Source: Wenyingzhuangia sp.
GTDB taxonomy: Bacteria > Bacteroidota > Bacteroidia > Flavobacteriales > Flavobacteriaceae
Assembly: GCA_020628175.1 (NCBI GenBank)
Contig: JAHDFK010000006.1
Span: 1 to 64,000, forward strand
Length of the DNA: 64,000 nucleotides
Direction: 5' to 3'
Shown: positions 35,500 to 43,847 of the stretch, piece by piece
Position numbering within the stretch: position 1 is the first letter of the stretch
Layout of the letters: the number at the start of each line of letters is the position of its first letter
Notes under the pieces: generated by a model
What the model saw: the letters and a program-made list of their open reading frames with translations, nothing else
The model's database searches: none
Told to the model about the DNA's origin: nothing
Translations under genes and position numbers: made by a program

Positions 35500-35663
35500 G
35501 ATTATTACCAAAGCCCTACTTACTCTTTTATCGGTTTAATCCTTTTTCAAAAAAAACAAATCCGTGTAATCTCTATTTTTTCATCAATAAAAAAACGAAG
35601 AGTTTTTCTATACTCTTTAATCCTATTATCTTTGACTTTCAAAATCGATTAAAAAAGATACTC

Positions 35664-37061
35664 ATGTCATATAGAATAGAAAAAGATACAATGGGTGAGG
35701 TACAAGTACCTTCTGATAAGTATTGGGGAGCACAAACGCAAAGATCTATCAATAACTTTAAAATAGGACCTGCAGGTAGCATGCCCCTAGAAATTATTTA
35801 TGGTTTTGCATATTTAAAAAAAGCGGCTGCGCATGCAAACTGCGATTTAGGTGTTTTAGAAGCTTCTAAAAAAGATTTAATTTCTGCTGTTTGTGATGAA
35901 ATATTAGCAGGGAAACACGATGATCAATTTCCTTTAGTTGTATGGCAAACAGGTTCGGGTACACAATCGAACATGAACTCTAACGAAGTAATTGCAAACC
36001 GTGCACAAGAATTAGCCGGAGGTGTTATTGGAGAAGGAGAAAAAGTAATTCAACCAAACGATGATGTAAATAAGTCACAATCTTCTAACGACACATTTCC
36101 AACAGGAATGCACATTGCCTCTTACAAAGTAATTGTAGAAACTACCATTCCTGGAGTGCAACAATTAAGAGATACGCTACAAGCAAAATCTGAAGCATTT
36201 AAGAATGTAGTTAAAATTGGACGTACCCACTTAATGGATGCCACACCATTAACTATTGGTCAAGAATTTTCAGGATATGTATCGCAATTAGATCATGGAT
36301 TGAAAGCTTTAAAAAATACATTACCACATTTAGCTGAATTAGCTTTAGGAGGTACTGCTGTTGGAACTGGTTTAAACACACCTGCCGGATACGATGTATT
36401 AGTAGCTAAAAAAATTGCAGAATTTACAGGATTACCTTTTGTTACTGCTGAAAATAAATTCGAGGCTTTAGCAGCTCATGATGCTTTGGTAGAAACTCAT
36501 GGTGCTTTAAAACAAATTGCTGTTTCTTTAAATAAAATTGCAAACGATATTCGTTTAATGGCTTCGGGTCCTCGTTCTGGAATTGGAGAATTGATCATTC
36601 CGGCAAACGAGCCAGGATCATCTATTATGCCAGGTAAAGTAAACCCTACACAAGCAGAAGCTATTACAATGGTAGCGGCACAAGTTATGGGTAACGATGT
36701 AGCTATTGGTGTTGGTGGTTTACAAGGACATTACGAATTAAACGTATTTAAACCTGTAATGGCAAAAAACTTAATAGAATCTGCAAGATTGATTGGTGAT
36801 GCTTGTGTATCATTTGATGTAAATTGTGCAGTAGGTATTGAGCCAAACTACGAAGTAATTGAAAAATTATTAAACAATTCTTTAATGCTTGTAACAGCTT
36901 TAAATACCAAAATAGGTTATTACAAAGCTGCCGAAATAGCAAATACAGCACACGCTAACGGAACCACATTAAAAGAAGAAGCTGTACGTTTAGGATATGT
37001 AACTCCCGAACAATACGACGAATGGGTACGACCAGAAAACATGATTGGTTCTTTAAAATAA
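35664..37061 (+). CDS. fumC: Class II fumarate hydratase
   Basis: The 465-residue, iron-independent fumarase converts fumarate to malate in the TCA cycle. The N-terminal [38 protein letters not shown] near 95-112, [14 protein letters not shown] near 135-148, and the superfamily signature [16 protein letters not shown] near 318-333 are all clear. Length and start are normal. It is flanked by terminators, so it is a single-gene unit. Confidence 0.97.
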   Translation: MSYRIEKDTMGEVQVPSDKYWGAQTQRSINNFKIGPAGSMPLEIIYGFAYLKKAAAHANCDLGVLEASKKDLISAVCDEILAGKHDDQFPLVVWQTGSGTQSNMNSNEVIANRAQELAGGVIGEGEKVIQPNDDVNKSQSSNDTFPTGMHIASYKVIVETTIPGVQQLRDTLQAKSEAFKNVVKIGRTHLMDATPLTIGQEFSGYVSQLDHGLKALKNTLPHLAELALGGTAVGTGLNTPAGYDVLVAKKIAEFTGLPFVTAENKFEALAAHDALVETHGALKQIAVSLNKIANDIRLMASGPRSGIGELIIPANEPGSSIMPGKVNPTQAEAITMVAAQVMGNDVAIGVGGLQGHYELNVFKPVMAKNLIESARLIGDACVSFDVNCAVGIEPNYEVIEKLLNNSLMLVTALNTKIGYYKAAEIANTAHANGTTLKEEAVRLGYVTPEQYDEWVRPENMIGSLK

Positions 37062-37085
37062 AGTTCCAAACTATATAAATTTCTA

Positions 37086-37114
37086 AAAAACCACTGCATT
37101 GCAGTGGTTTTTTT
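37086..37114 (+). terminator. Intrinsic terminator after fumC
   Basis: The near-perfect palindrome AAAACCACTGCA/TGCAGTGGTTTT is followed by T residues, 25 nt past the stop. Confidence 0.9.
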
Positions 37115-37142
37115 TATATTTAGTATTCTAAAAATTAAATAA

Positions 37143-38249
37143 ATGTTAACAGGAGTTTTATTCGCATTAGTATCTGCAGTTTTATTAGGAATATACGCAT
37201 TACCCTCTAAATACACCAAAGGTTTTGCTTGGGAAAACACATGGGGAGGTTTCTTTTTTTTCGGAATGTTTGTAATTCCAATACTCCTTACATTTTATTT
37301 AGTAAACGATTTGTGGGCTATTTATGCACAAATTCCAACATGGGTTTTTCCAACCATGTTTGGCTTAAGTTTTTGCTGGGGAATTGGTAACATTCTTTGG
37401 GGATACAGCATTAACTCCATAGGTATGGCTTTAGCCTTTAGTTTATTTTTAGGTGTTATAACCTCTATAGATACTATACTACCTTTAATACTTGTTGCCG
37501 ATGGACAAGAAAGCATTATTGGTACACCTATTGGAAACATCATGTTTTTAGGAATTTTCACCATTGTAGCAGGAATTGCCTTAAATGGGTATGCAGGGAT
37601 TTTAAGAGATAAAGACAAAACAACAAATACAAACGATACCGAAGTTGATAAAACAAAAAGAATACGTCAAGGAATTTTGTTTTGTGTGCTTGGCGCTATT
37701 TGTGCCGCAGGATTCAACTTATCCTACCACACAGGTAACAACTTAGGGAAAATAGGAGAAGTTGCCGAATTACAATATGGAAACGAACCTTGGATTGCTC
37801 GTTTAGCAGTAATGCTTCCTATATTTATGGGAGCTACTATTTCTACCACCATCTTCTTTAGTTACAGATTAACCAAAAATAAAACATGGGGTAATTACAC
37901 TAAAAAAGGAGCACTAACTGCTTTAATCTTAGTATTACTGATGGCTATTTTTCACGATACGGCTCTTGTTATTTATGGATTAGCCGCATACCATTTAGGG
38001 GAATTAGGTACTTCTGTTGGATTTGCTATTTTAGAAACAGGAGCTATTATGGTAGCAACTTTAAATGGTATTTTAACAAAAGAATGGGCAGGTGCTTCTA
38101 AAAAAAGCAAACTTTTACTAGGTACTAGTTTGGCTATTTTAATTGTAGGAGTTTTAATTATTGCCAAAGGAAATCATTTAAAAATTAATGAATCGGAACA
38201 AGCAACGATTCCAGAAACAACATTACACAAAGCATACTTAAAAAGTTGA
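37143..38249 (+). CDS. rhaT: RhaT-like L-rhamnose/proton symporter
   Basis: The 368-residue membrane protein has about ten hydrophobic helices and no soluble domain. Its length and helix pattern, with GVLFALVSAVLLGIYALPSK at the N-terminus, GIGNILWGYSINSIGMALAF near 80-99 and a long middle loop rich in Asp/Thr/Lys (near 160-175), match the RhaT family of rhamnose-proton symporters in the drug/metabolite superfamily. No rhamnose catabolic gene is adjacent, so the substrate is a family-level guess. alkB follows within 13 nt. Confidence 0.85.
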   Translation: MLTGVLFALVSAVLLGIYALPSKYTKGFAWENTWGGFFFFGMFVIPILLTFYLVNDLWAIYAQIPTWVFPTMFGLSFCWGIGNILWGYSINSIGMALAFSLFLGVITSIDTILPLILVADGQESIIGTPIGNIMFLGIFTIVAGIALNGYAGILRDKDKTTNTNDTEVDKTKRIRQGILFCVLGAICAAGFNLSYHTGNNLGKIGEVAELQYGNEPWIARLAVMLPIFMGATISTTIFFSYRLTKNKTWGNYTKKGALTALILVLLMAIFHDTALVIYGLAAYHLGELGTSVGFAILETGAIMVATLNGILTKEWAGASKKSKLLLGTSLAILIVGVLIIAKGNHLKINESEQATIPETTLHKAYLKS

Positions 38250-38262
38250 TTTAACAAAACAA

Positions 38263-38865
38263 ATGGATTTATTTTCCAACACAGCACACCCCAACCTGCT
38301 GCCTTACGATGGTGAAGTAATTTACTACCCTAATGTATTTTCTACAGCCGTATCTCAAGAGTATTTAGAAATACTTTTAAAAACAGTTGAATGGCAACAA
38401 GAGGTAGTAAACATGTTTGGAAAAACCATTACCATGGATCGGAAAATAGCACTTTATGGAGATACTAATTTTGTGTACGGATACGCAAAAAACAAAAGAC
38501 AAGCCAAACCTTGGCCTAAAGAACTATCTGCATTAAAAACAAGTATAGAAAACAAATGCAATACTCATTTTAATGCCTGTTTGCTAAATTTATACCACAA
38601 CGGAACCGAAGCCATGGGTTGGCATGCAGACGATGAAAAAGAATTAGGAGAAAACCCAACTATTGCATCGGTAAGTTTTGGTGCCGACCGTAAATTTTCT
38701 TTCAAACATAAAACCACCAAACAAACCCTTTCTCTCACATTACAAAAAGGATCTTTATTGGTAATGAAAGGAACAACACAAACACATTGGCTACATAAAC
38801 TACCACCAATAAACGCCCTAAAAACACCTCGTATAAACCTTACGTTTAGAAACATTATTAGTTAA
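38263..38865 (+). CDS. alkB: AlkB-like 2-oxoglutarate/Fe(II) dioxygenase
   Basis: The 200-residue protein probably repairs alkylated bases by oxidative demethylation. The iron ligands are visible: MGWHADDEKELG near 122-133 gives His-x-Asp, and THWLHKLP near 178-185 gives the distal His. RINLTFR near 191-197 is the 2-oxoglutarate-binding Arg region, and ASVSFGADRKF is conserved. It lies 13 nt after the RhaT-like gene and just before uvrA, another repair gene. Confidence 0.93.
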   Translation: MDLFSNTAHPNLLPYDGEVIYYPNVFSTAVSQEYLEILLKTVEWQQEVVNMFGKTITMDRKIALYGDTNFVYGYAKNKRQAKPWPKELSALKTSIENKCNTHFNACLLNLYHNGTEAMGWHADDEKELGENPTIASVSFGADRKFSFKHKTTKQTLSLTLQKGSLLVMKGTTQTHWLHKLPPINALKTPRINLTFRNIIS

Positions 38866-38933
38866 CACAAAGCTATAGAACTCACTGTGCTTTGTCCTAA
38901 AAATAGTAACTTCGTGTTTTGCAAAAAACACAC

Positions 38934-41753
38934 ATGGCTACAAACGAATATATTGAAGTTTTAGGAGCTAGAGCTCATAATTTAAAAGACATAGATGTTA
39001 AAATACCCAGAGATCAACTCGTAGTTATTACTGGGTTGAGTGGTAGTGGAAAATCGTCTTTAGCATTCGATACCATTTATGCGGAAGGACAAAGACGGTA
39101 TATAGAAACTTTTTCTGCGTACGCACGTCAGTTTTTAGGAGGTTTAGAAAGACCTGATGTGGATAAAATTGAAGGTCTATCGCCTGTTATTGCCATTGAG
39201 CAAAAAACAACCAACAAAAGCCCTCGGTCTACCGTTGGGACAATTACAGAAATTTATGATTTTTTACGTTTGTTATATGCGCGTGTAGCAGATGCTTACT
39301 CGTACGAGACTAATGAAAAAATGGTGAGTTATTCTGATGAGCAAATTAAAGAATTGATCTTACAAGATTTTGATGGAGAAAAAACCATTGTATTGGCGCC
39401 TGTTGTAAAATCGAGAAAAGGACATTATAGAGAACTTTTTGAACAAATTGCCAAACAAGGATTCACCAAAGTACGTGTAGATGGTGTGATTGTAGACATT
39501 TCAAAGGGGATGAAGGTAGATCGATACAAAACCCACGATATAGAAATTGTCATCGATCGACTGGTCATCAATCCAGAGCAAGAAAAAAGGCTGGAAGAAA
39601 CCATAAAAACGGCAATGTATGCAGGTGATGGTGTACTCATGGTTTTAAAATTTAACGAGAAAAAGCCTCGTTATTTTAGTAGAGCTTTAATGTGTCCGAG
39701 TTCTGGTATTTCTTACCCATTACCAGAACCCAATTCTTTTTCGTTCAACTCCCCAAAAGGAGCTTGCCCTAAATGTAACGGACTAGGTAACGTAGCAGAA
39801 ATAGATTTAAAAAAAGTAATTCCAGACACTACTGTTTCCATTAAAAAAGGGGGAATTATTCCTTTAGGCCCTCAAAAAAACACGTGGATTTTTAAACAAT
39901 TACAAAGCATTGCAGGTGCCTTTACCTTTAATTTGGACGCACCTATTTCTGAAATACCAGAAGCAGCTATGCAAATTATTCTGCAGGGTGGTAAAGAACA
40001 TATAGACATTAAAGCTAAAACAGCGGGAGTTACCAAAAATTATCAAATAGATTTTGAAGGAATTGTTTCTTTTATAGAAAATCAACATAAAAACGCTGAC
40101 TCTAAAAGTATACAACGCTGGGCCAAAGATTTTATGAACGATGTTACCTGTTCAGAATGTAAAGGTAGCAGACTTCGAAAAGAGTCTTTATACTTTAAAA
40201 TTGATGGTTTTGATTTAGGAGATTTAACTAAAATGGATATTAGCGAATTAGCAGACTGGTTTGCTAAGATTGATGCTAAATTAACCAACAAACAAAAAAC
40301 AATAGGTGCTGAAATCACCAAAGAAATAAGAACCCGAATTCAGTTTTTACTAGATGTTGGTTTGGATTATTTAACTCTAAATAGAACCTCAAAATCTTTA
40401 TCCGGTGGTGAGGCGCAACGTATTCGATTGGCAACTCAAATAGGATCACAATTGGTAGGGGTATTGTATATTTTAGACGAGCCTAGTATTGGTTTACACC
40501 AACGTGATAACGAAAAATTAATCAACTCTCTAGAGCAATTGCGCGATGTCGGAAACTCGGTATTAGTTGTAGAGCACGATAAAGACATTATGGAACGTGC
40601 GGATCATGTTATTGATATTGGACCCGGAGCAGGTGTACATGGTGGACAAATTGTAAGTGAAGGAAATTTTAAACTCTTTTCTGAAGTAGAAACCCTTACC
40701 GCCGATTATTTGACTGGTAGAAAAGAAATAACGGTACCTAAAAAGAGAAGAGCAGGAAACGGAAAAGAACTCGTGTTAAAAGGAGCTACGGGAAACAATT
40801 TAAAAAATGTAACGGCACATTTTCCTTTAGGAAAATTGGTGTGTATTACGGGAGTTTCGGGTAGTGGAAAATCAACCTTAGTAAACGGTACCCTTTACCC
40901 TATTTTAAATGCACACATATACAACGGAGTAAAAAAACCGCAACCCTATAAAAGTATTGAAGGTTTAGAACATGTAGATAAAATTATAGACATCGATCAA
41001 TCACCAATTGGTCGTACCCCTAGATCGAATCCTGCAACATACACCAAAACATTTGATGAAATACGAAGCTTATTTGCTAAAACTCCCGAAGCAATGATTC
41101 GTGGTTACAAGCCTGGCCGTTTTTCTTTTAATGTAAAAGGAGGTAGATGTGAAACTTGCGAAGGTGGAGGAATGCGAGTTATTGAAATGAATTTCTTACC
41201 CGATGTACATGTAGAATGCGAAACCTGCCAAGGAAAACGATTCAACAGAGAAACCCTAGAAATTAGATACAAGGGAAAATCTATTTCTGATATTTTAGAA
41301 ATGACAATTAACGAAGCTGTTCCGTTTTTTGAACACATTCCTAAAATTCATCGAAAAATAAAAACCATTAAAGAAGTGGGGCTAGGTTACATTACCCTAG
41401 GGCAACAATCTACAACGCTTTCTGGTGGAGAAGCACAGCGTATCAAACTTGCTGCCGAACTATCGAAACGCGATACTGGAAATACGCTCTACATATTAGA
41501 CGAACCTACTACAGGTTTGCATTTTGAAGACATTAGAGTATTAATGCAGGTAATAGAAAAATTAGTAGACAAAGGAAATAGTGTGTTGGTTATAGAACAC
41601 AACATGGATGTTATTAAACTAGCAGACCATATTATTGATATTGGTCCTGAGGGAGGAAAAGGTGGCGGAACCATTGTTTGCAAAGGAACTCCTGAACAAA
41701 TTGTAAAAAACAAAAAAAGTTACACCGCTAAATTTCTAAAAAAAGAGCTCTAA
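38934..41753 (+). CDS. uvrA: Excinuclease ABC subunit A
   Basis: The UvrA ATPase finds DNA damage and loads UvrB. ATG at 38934 gives 939 residues; an in-frame TTG at 38919 is unlikely. Two ABC modules are visible: Walker A GLSGSGKSSLAFD near 33-45 and GVSGSGKSTLVNG near 640-652, signature LSGGEAQRIRLATQ near 490 and LSGGEAQRIKLAAE near 830, and Walker B ILDEPSIGLHQRD and ILDEPTTGLHFED. The C-terminal zinc module CETCEGGG...CETCQGK is intact. The first module has CPSSG where many species have CPxC, keeping GACPKC. From memory this change is common in Bacteroidota. Confidence 0.97.
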   Translation: MATNEYIEVLGARAHNLKDIDVKIPRDQLVVITGLSGSGKSSLAFDTIYAEGQRRYIETFSAYARQFLGGLERPDVDKIEGLSPVIAIEQKTTNKSPRSTVGTITEIYDFLRLLYARVADAYSYETNEKMVSYSDEQIKELILQDFDGEKTIVLAPVVKSRKGHYRELFEQIAKQGFTKVRVDGVIVDISKGMKVDRYKTHDIEIVIDRLVINPEQEKRLEETIKTAMYAGDGVLMVLKFNEKKPRYFSRALMCPSSGISYPLPEPNSFSFNSPKGACPKCNGLGNVAEIDLKKVIPDTTVSIKKGGIIPLGPQKNTWIFKQLQSIAGAFTFNLDAPISEIPEAAMQIILQGGKEHIDIKAKTAGVTKNYQIDFEGIVSFIENQHKNADSKSIQRWAKDFMNDVTCSECKGSRLRKESLYFKIDGFDLGDLTKMDISELADWFAKIDAKLTNKQKTIGAEITKEIRTRIQFLLDVGLDYLTLNRTSKSLSGGEAQRIRLATQIGSQLVGVLYILDEPSIGLHQRDNEKLINSLEQLRDVGNSVLVVEHDKDIMERADHVIDIGPGAGVHGGQIVSEGNFKLFSEVETLTADYLTGRKEITVPKKRRAGNGKELVLKGATGNNLKNVTAHFPLGKLVCITGVSGSGKSTLVNGTLYPILNAHIYNGVKKPQPYKSIEGLEHVDKIIDIDQSPIGRTPRSNPATYTKTFDEIRSLFAKTPEAMIRGYKPGRFSFNVKGGRCETCEGGGMRVIEMNFLPDVHVECETCQGKRFNRETLEIRYKGKSISDILEMTINEAVPFFEHIPKIHRKIKTIKEVGLGYITLGQQSTTLSGGEAQRIKLAAELSKRDTGNTLYILDEPTTGLHFEDIRVLMQVIEKLVDKGNSVLVIEHNMDVIKLADHIIDIGPEGGKGGGTIVCKGTPEQIVKNKKSYTAKFLKKEL

Positions 41754-41768
41754 CTTATGTTATTTTAA

Positions 41769-41776
41769 TAACTTTG
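41769..41776 (+). promoter_or_regulatory. Candidate -7 box for the lipoprotein at 41803
   Basis: TAACTTTG fits TAnnTTTG and lies 26 nt before the ATG. No -33 TTG is evident at the expected distance. Confidence 0.4.
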
Positions 41777-41802
41777 CTTCAAAATCTATAAAATTTTAAA
41801 CT

Positions 41803-42921
41803 ATGAGAACAACCAATTTTTTTAAAAACACATTAAAGTTTGCTTTTGCAGCAAGTGCTTTATTTTTTGTAAGCTGTGGAGGTGATGACAACAGTCTTAT
41901 AGAAACTCCTATTGATACTGAAACTGAAAATCCAGTAACTCAAGAGCCTACTCCAACAGTTATTGTAACAAATTTAAATGCTGACACAAACGAGAGAGAA
42001 GTAGAGTTTACTGCTGAAGCCAATACTACTACACCTGTAATTATCAAATTTTCTGATGCTGATAATACAATGAACAGAATGTATATTACTCAAACTCTTT
42101 CTGGGACCAATGAAGGACCAACACCTTATGAAATAGACCCAAATGACAATTTAGGGTTAAGTAAAAAAACCGATAACTCTTTAGATCTTGAAGGTGATCA
42201 AGAAGAATCTTTTAACTTTACTATTAACTTCCCTACTCCAGCTACAGACGGAGGTACTGTTCAATATGTTATTTGGACAACTAAACAAAGAGGTGATTAT
42301 AGAGACATCAGTAATGACAATTCATTTGATGATTATGCATATGCTTTAATTACAATTACTGCTGGAAAAACGAAAGCTAGTTTTTCTGGATTTAGAGAAT
42401 TTGAAAAAACTATAAAATTAGATGCTCCATTAGCTGACGCAACTTCAGAAACTTTTATCTCTTTATTTGATAGTAACGTTCATAAAATTAGTGAAGGTGA
42501 AGAATCTGCTGCCCTTTGGGACTTTGGATATTTTTATGACAAAGACTTTGGTGCTTCCTTTTACTCTGTGTCTACTTTCCCTAGTTCAGGATTTACAAAA
42601 TCTATTAAAGAAATTACTGGTTTAGAAAGAAGTCAATTAAACAAATGTTATTTCGGAAAATCTACAAAAACAATTGAGGAATTTGATGCTATTTCTACTG
42701 CAGCTGAATTAGATAACAACTTAACTACAGATTCAAAACAAGACACTTCTTCTTTTATAGCTTCTAATGCTTTAGAAATTGGAGATGTTGTAGAGTTCTT
42801 AGATCAATATGGAAATAAAGGATTAATTAAAATTATAGGATTAGTAAAAAGTGCTGGAAGTACAGGTGAAATTACTTTTGATGTGAAAGTACAAACAAAC
42901 GCTTTACCTATTGAATTATAA
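41803..42921 (+). CDS. Unknown lipoprotein
   Basis: The 372-residue exported lipoprotein has a leader ending ALFFVSCGGDD, with Cys near 25 followed by acidic residues of the kind that sends lipoproteins to the cell surface in Bacteroidota. A Thr/Pro/Glu-rich linker (TETENPVTQEPTPT) follows, then a beta-rich body with repeated DNS and TDN stretches. I recognise no catalytic motif. The architecture suggests an anchored binding or structural protein. It has its own promoter-like box and terminator. Confidence 0.8.
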   Translation: MRTTNFFKNTLKFAFAASALFFVSCGGDDNSLIETPIDTETENPVTQEPTPTVIVTNLNADTNEREVEFTAEANTTTPVIIKFSDADNTMNRMYITQTLSGTNEGPTPYEIDPNDNLGLSKKTDNSLDLEGDQEESFNFTINFPTPATDGGTVQYVIWTTKQRGDYRDISNDNSFDDYAYALITITAGKTKASFSGFREFEKTIKLDAPLADATSETFISLFDSNVHKISEGEESAALWDFGYFYDKDFGASFYSVSTFPSSGFTKSIKEITGLERSQLNKCYFGKSTKTIEEFDAISTAAELDNNLTTDSKQDTSSFIASNALEIGDVVEFLDQYGNKGLIKIIGLVKSAGSTGEITFDVKVQTNALPIEL

Positions 42922-42955
42922 GAATTACAATATTTTTTAAATAAAGTAAAACACA

Positions 42956-42986
42956 AACCTCAACAATTATTTTGTTGAGGTTTTTT
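42956..42986 (+). terminator. Intrinsic terminator after the lipoprotein
   Basis: The stem AAACCTCAACAA/TTGTTGAGGTTT is followed by T6, about 35 nt past the stop. Confidence 0.9.
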
Positions 42987-43122
42987 GTATCTAATTGACT
43001 CTAGAAGACGTATACATTCTTCATATATAGCAAAGTATATTTAACTTTAAAAACACTTTAGAATATTGTTATTTTAAGATTTTTTAAGTATCTTTTTTAT
43101 AGTAAACTAAAACATACCCTAT

Positions 43123-43845
43123 ATGACAGAAAAAGAAAGAATTGAAGAAGACAGAATATATAGTAAGTTCAAACAAAAAACTTGGAACGAAATAAAATCA
43201 AACGATTCTTGGGCTGTTTTTAAAATGATGTCTGAGCTTGTAAATGGTTTCGAAACCATGGCCAAAACAGGACCTTGTGTAAGTATATTTGGTTCTGCGC
43301 GCACCAAACCAGAGCACCCAAATTATATATTAGCCGAAGAAATAGCCTACAAGCTAACCCAAAGTGGCTTTGGTGTTATTACAGGTGGTGGACCCGGTAT
43401 TATGGAAGCTGGTAACAAAGGTGCGCACAGAGGTAAAGGAACTTCTGTAGGTTTAAACATAGAACTGCCCTTTGAACAAAACAACAACCCTTGGATAGAT
43501 TCTGATAAAAATGTAGATTTTGATTACTTTTTTACTCGAAAAGTAATGTTTGTAAAATATTCTCAAGGTTTTGTAGTAATGCCTGGAGGTTTTGGAACTT
43601 TAGATGAGTTATTTGAAGCTATTACATTAATTCAAACTAAAAAAATAGGTCGTTTCCCTATTGTACTAGTCGGCTCAAAATTTTGGGCAGGATTATTGGA
43701 GTGGGTAAAGACAACCATGCTTGAAGAAAATGCAACCATTAGCGCAGAAGATTTAAATTTATTTCGTGTGGTAGACACTGCTGACGAAGCTGTTGAACAT
43801 TTTAACAAATTTTACAACAAGTACAAACTAAAACCGAATTTCTAG
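43123..43845 (+). CDS. LOG-family nucleotide phosphoribohydrolase-like protein
   Basis: The 240-residue Rossmann-fold protein of the TIGR00730 type has SIFGSARTKPEHPNY near 54-68, GVITGGGPGIMEAGNKGA near 86-103, and the LOG signature MPGGFGTLDELFEA near 152-165. Family members cleave nucleoside 5'-monophosphates to base and ribose phosphate, as in cytokinin activation. The bacterial role is often unknown. The next gene starts only 2 nt after its stop. Confidence 0.92.
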   Translation: MTEKERIEEDRIYSKFKQKTWNEIKSNDSWAVFKMMSELVNGFETMAKTGPCVSIFGSARTKPEHPNYILAEEIAYKLTQSGFGVITGGGPGIMEAGNKGAHRGKGTSVGLNIELPFEQNNNPWIDSDKNVDFDYFFTRKVMFVKYSQGFVVMPGGFGTLDELFEAITLIQTKKIGRFPIVLVGSKFWAGLLEWVKTTMLEENATISAEDLNLFRVVDTADEAVEHFNKFYNKYKLKPNF

Positions 43846-43847
43846 AA

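Noticed and set aside
39690..39780. UvrA first zinc module with CPSSG instead of CPxC
   Set aside because: From memory this is a common lineage variant in Bacteroidota; the other zinc module and both ATPase sites are intact.
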